Under the pieces are notes generated by a model. That model worked only from the letters and a program-made list of their open reading frames with translations, was not told where the DNA came from and made no database searches. From contig JAUXMQ010000066.1 of assembly GCA_030623125.1 (NCBI GenBank), positions 1 to 6,667 of the forward strand: 6,667 nt of DNA. Reading direction: 5' to 3'. Source of the stretch: Acidimicrobiia bacterium (GTDB lineage: Bacteria > Actinomycetota > Acidimicrobiia > Spongiisociales > ZC4RG35). The position numbers were made by a program, and so were the translations under genes. This document shows, piece by piece, positions 6,429-6,667 of the stretch. The stretch's first letter is position 1. Every line of letters begins with the position of its first letter.

Positions 6429-6667
6429 ACGGTGAGTCGGTCCAATGTCTGTTCCACAGAATGAGACCTATTCCCAGTGACAGCATCAGAAGCTGACTGG
6501 TGGCGGCTATCCCCCAGGCCATCGGCCACACGAGCGAGGCCCAGAGTATGGCCAAGATGTTGAGGGTGACAATCGTGACGATCGTTGCTGCACCGGATGA
6601 TCGGGTGATGAGAACCGTGATCACCAGCACGGCCACGACCGGCACGAGCACGGTGGGCCAAATAGCA
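6388..6667 (-). CDS. Small integral membrane protein, C-terminal part (5' end outside window)
   Basis: The frame is open to the window edge and reads AIWPTVLVPVVAV..., so the start is probably beyond 6667; a GTG at 6651 is an internal alternative. About 92 residues are visible. Counting from that GTG, three hydrophobic segments lie at about 2-16, 22-42 and 45-66, followed by a polar, basic tail (NRHWTDSPFSRQHRHSLREPA). The long hydrophobic runs and a G/C bias at third codon positions argue that this is a real gene rather than a chance frame. I do not recognise a family, and no catalytic or binding motif is visible. It ends with TGA inside the 3' end of dtd on the other strand, a tail-to-tail overlap of 41 bases. 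It is likely a small multi-pass membrane protein of unknown role. Confidence 0.65.
   Translation of the reverse strand, partial: AIWPTVLVPVVAVLVITVLITRSSGAATIVTIVTLNILAILWASLVWPMAWGIAATSQLLMLSLGIGLILWNRHWTDSPFSRQHRHSLREPA

Noticed and set aside
6203..6661. A 152-codon frame on the - strand covering the second half of dtd and the window end
   Set aside because: It competes with the hydrophobic frame at 6388-6667, which has real membrane segments. Its C-terminal half is only the complement of conserved dtd motifs.
1..6667. Search for a CRISPR array, tRNA genes, insertion sequences, phage or defence genes
   Set aside because: No regularly spaced repeats, tRNA-like cloverleaf sequence, transposase or integrase motifs, or terminal inverted repeats were seen. 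All space is occupied by the genes listed.

Overview
The window is GC-rich and densely coded. It uses GTG starts, overlapping genes and almost no intergenic space. Together with a long PlsB-type acyltransferase and possible leaderless promoters, this suggests an actinobacterium-like genome, perhaps from the acidimicrobial side of that phylum. The placement is inference from style and protein families, not from a marker gene.

Layout. Positions 1-3606 (+ strand) hold a tightly packed four-gene block. It contains the C-terminal three quarters of an ABC exporter ATPase (Walker A lies upstream of the window), two related but different ABC-2 type permeases whose reading frames overlap as ATGA, and a small two-helix membrane protein with a proline-rich cytoplasmic tail. 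Positions 3642-5915 (- strand) hold a full-length glycerol-3-phosphate 1-O-acyltransferase (plsB). It converges on the ABC block across a short gap containing a hairpin that could serve both directions. Positions 5973-6428 (+ strand) hold D-aminoacyl-tRNA deacylase (dtd), divergent from plsB across only 57 bases. Positions 6388-6667 (- strand) hold the C-terminal part of a small multi-helix membrane protein that overlaps the end of dtd tail to tail and runs off the window.

How the genes work together. The ATPase and the two permeases form a self-contained export complex: one ATPase type, presumably acting as a dimer, under a permease heterodimer. The substrate cannot be read from the sequence. 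The small proline-rich protein is positioned as an accessory of this exporter or as a passenger gene; I do not recognise its family. plsB makes lysophosphatidic acid, the first step of phospholipid synthesis. dtd removes D-amino acids from mischarged tRNA. These two share only the intergenic region and have no obvious functional link to the exporter.

The region is mostly ordinary housekeeping and transport. The points most worth a second look are the uncharacterised fourth gene of the ABC block, the possible pair of leaderless promoters between plsB and dtd, and the shared hairpin at the end of plsB. I found no RNA genes, CRISPR arrays, insertion sequences or signs of recent transfer. No stretch above about 60 bases lacks a gene.
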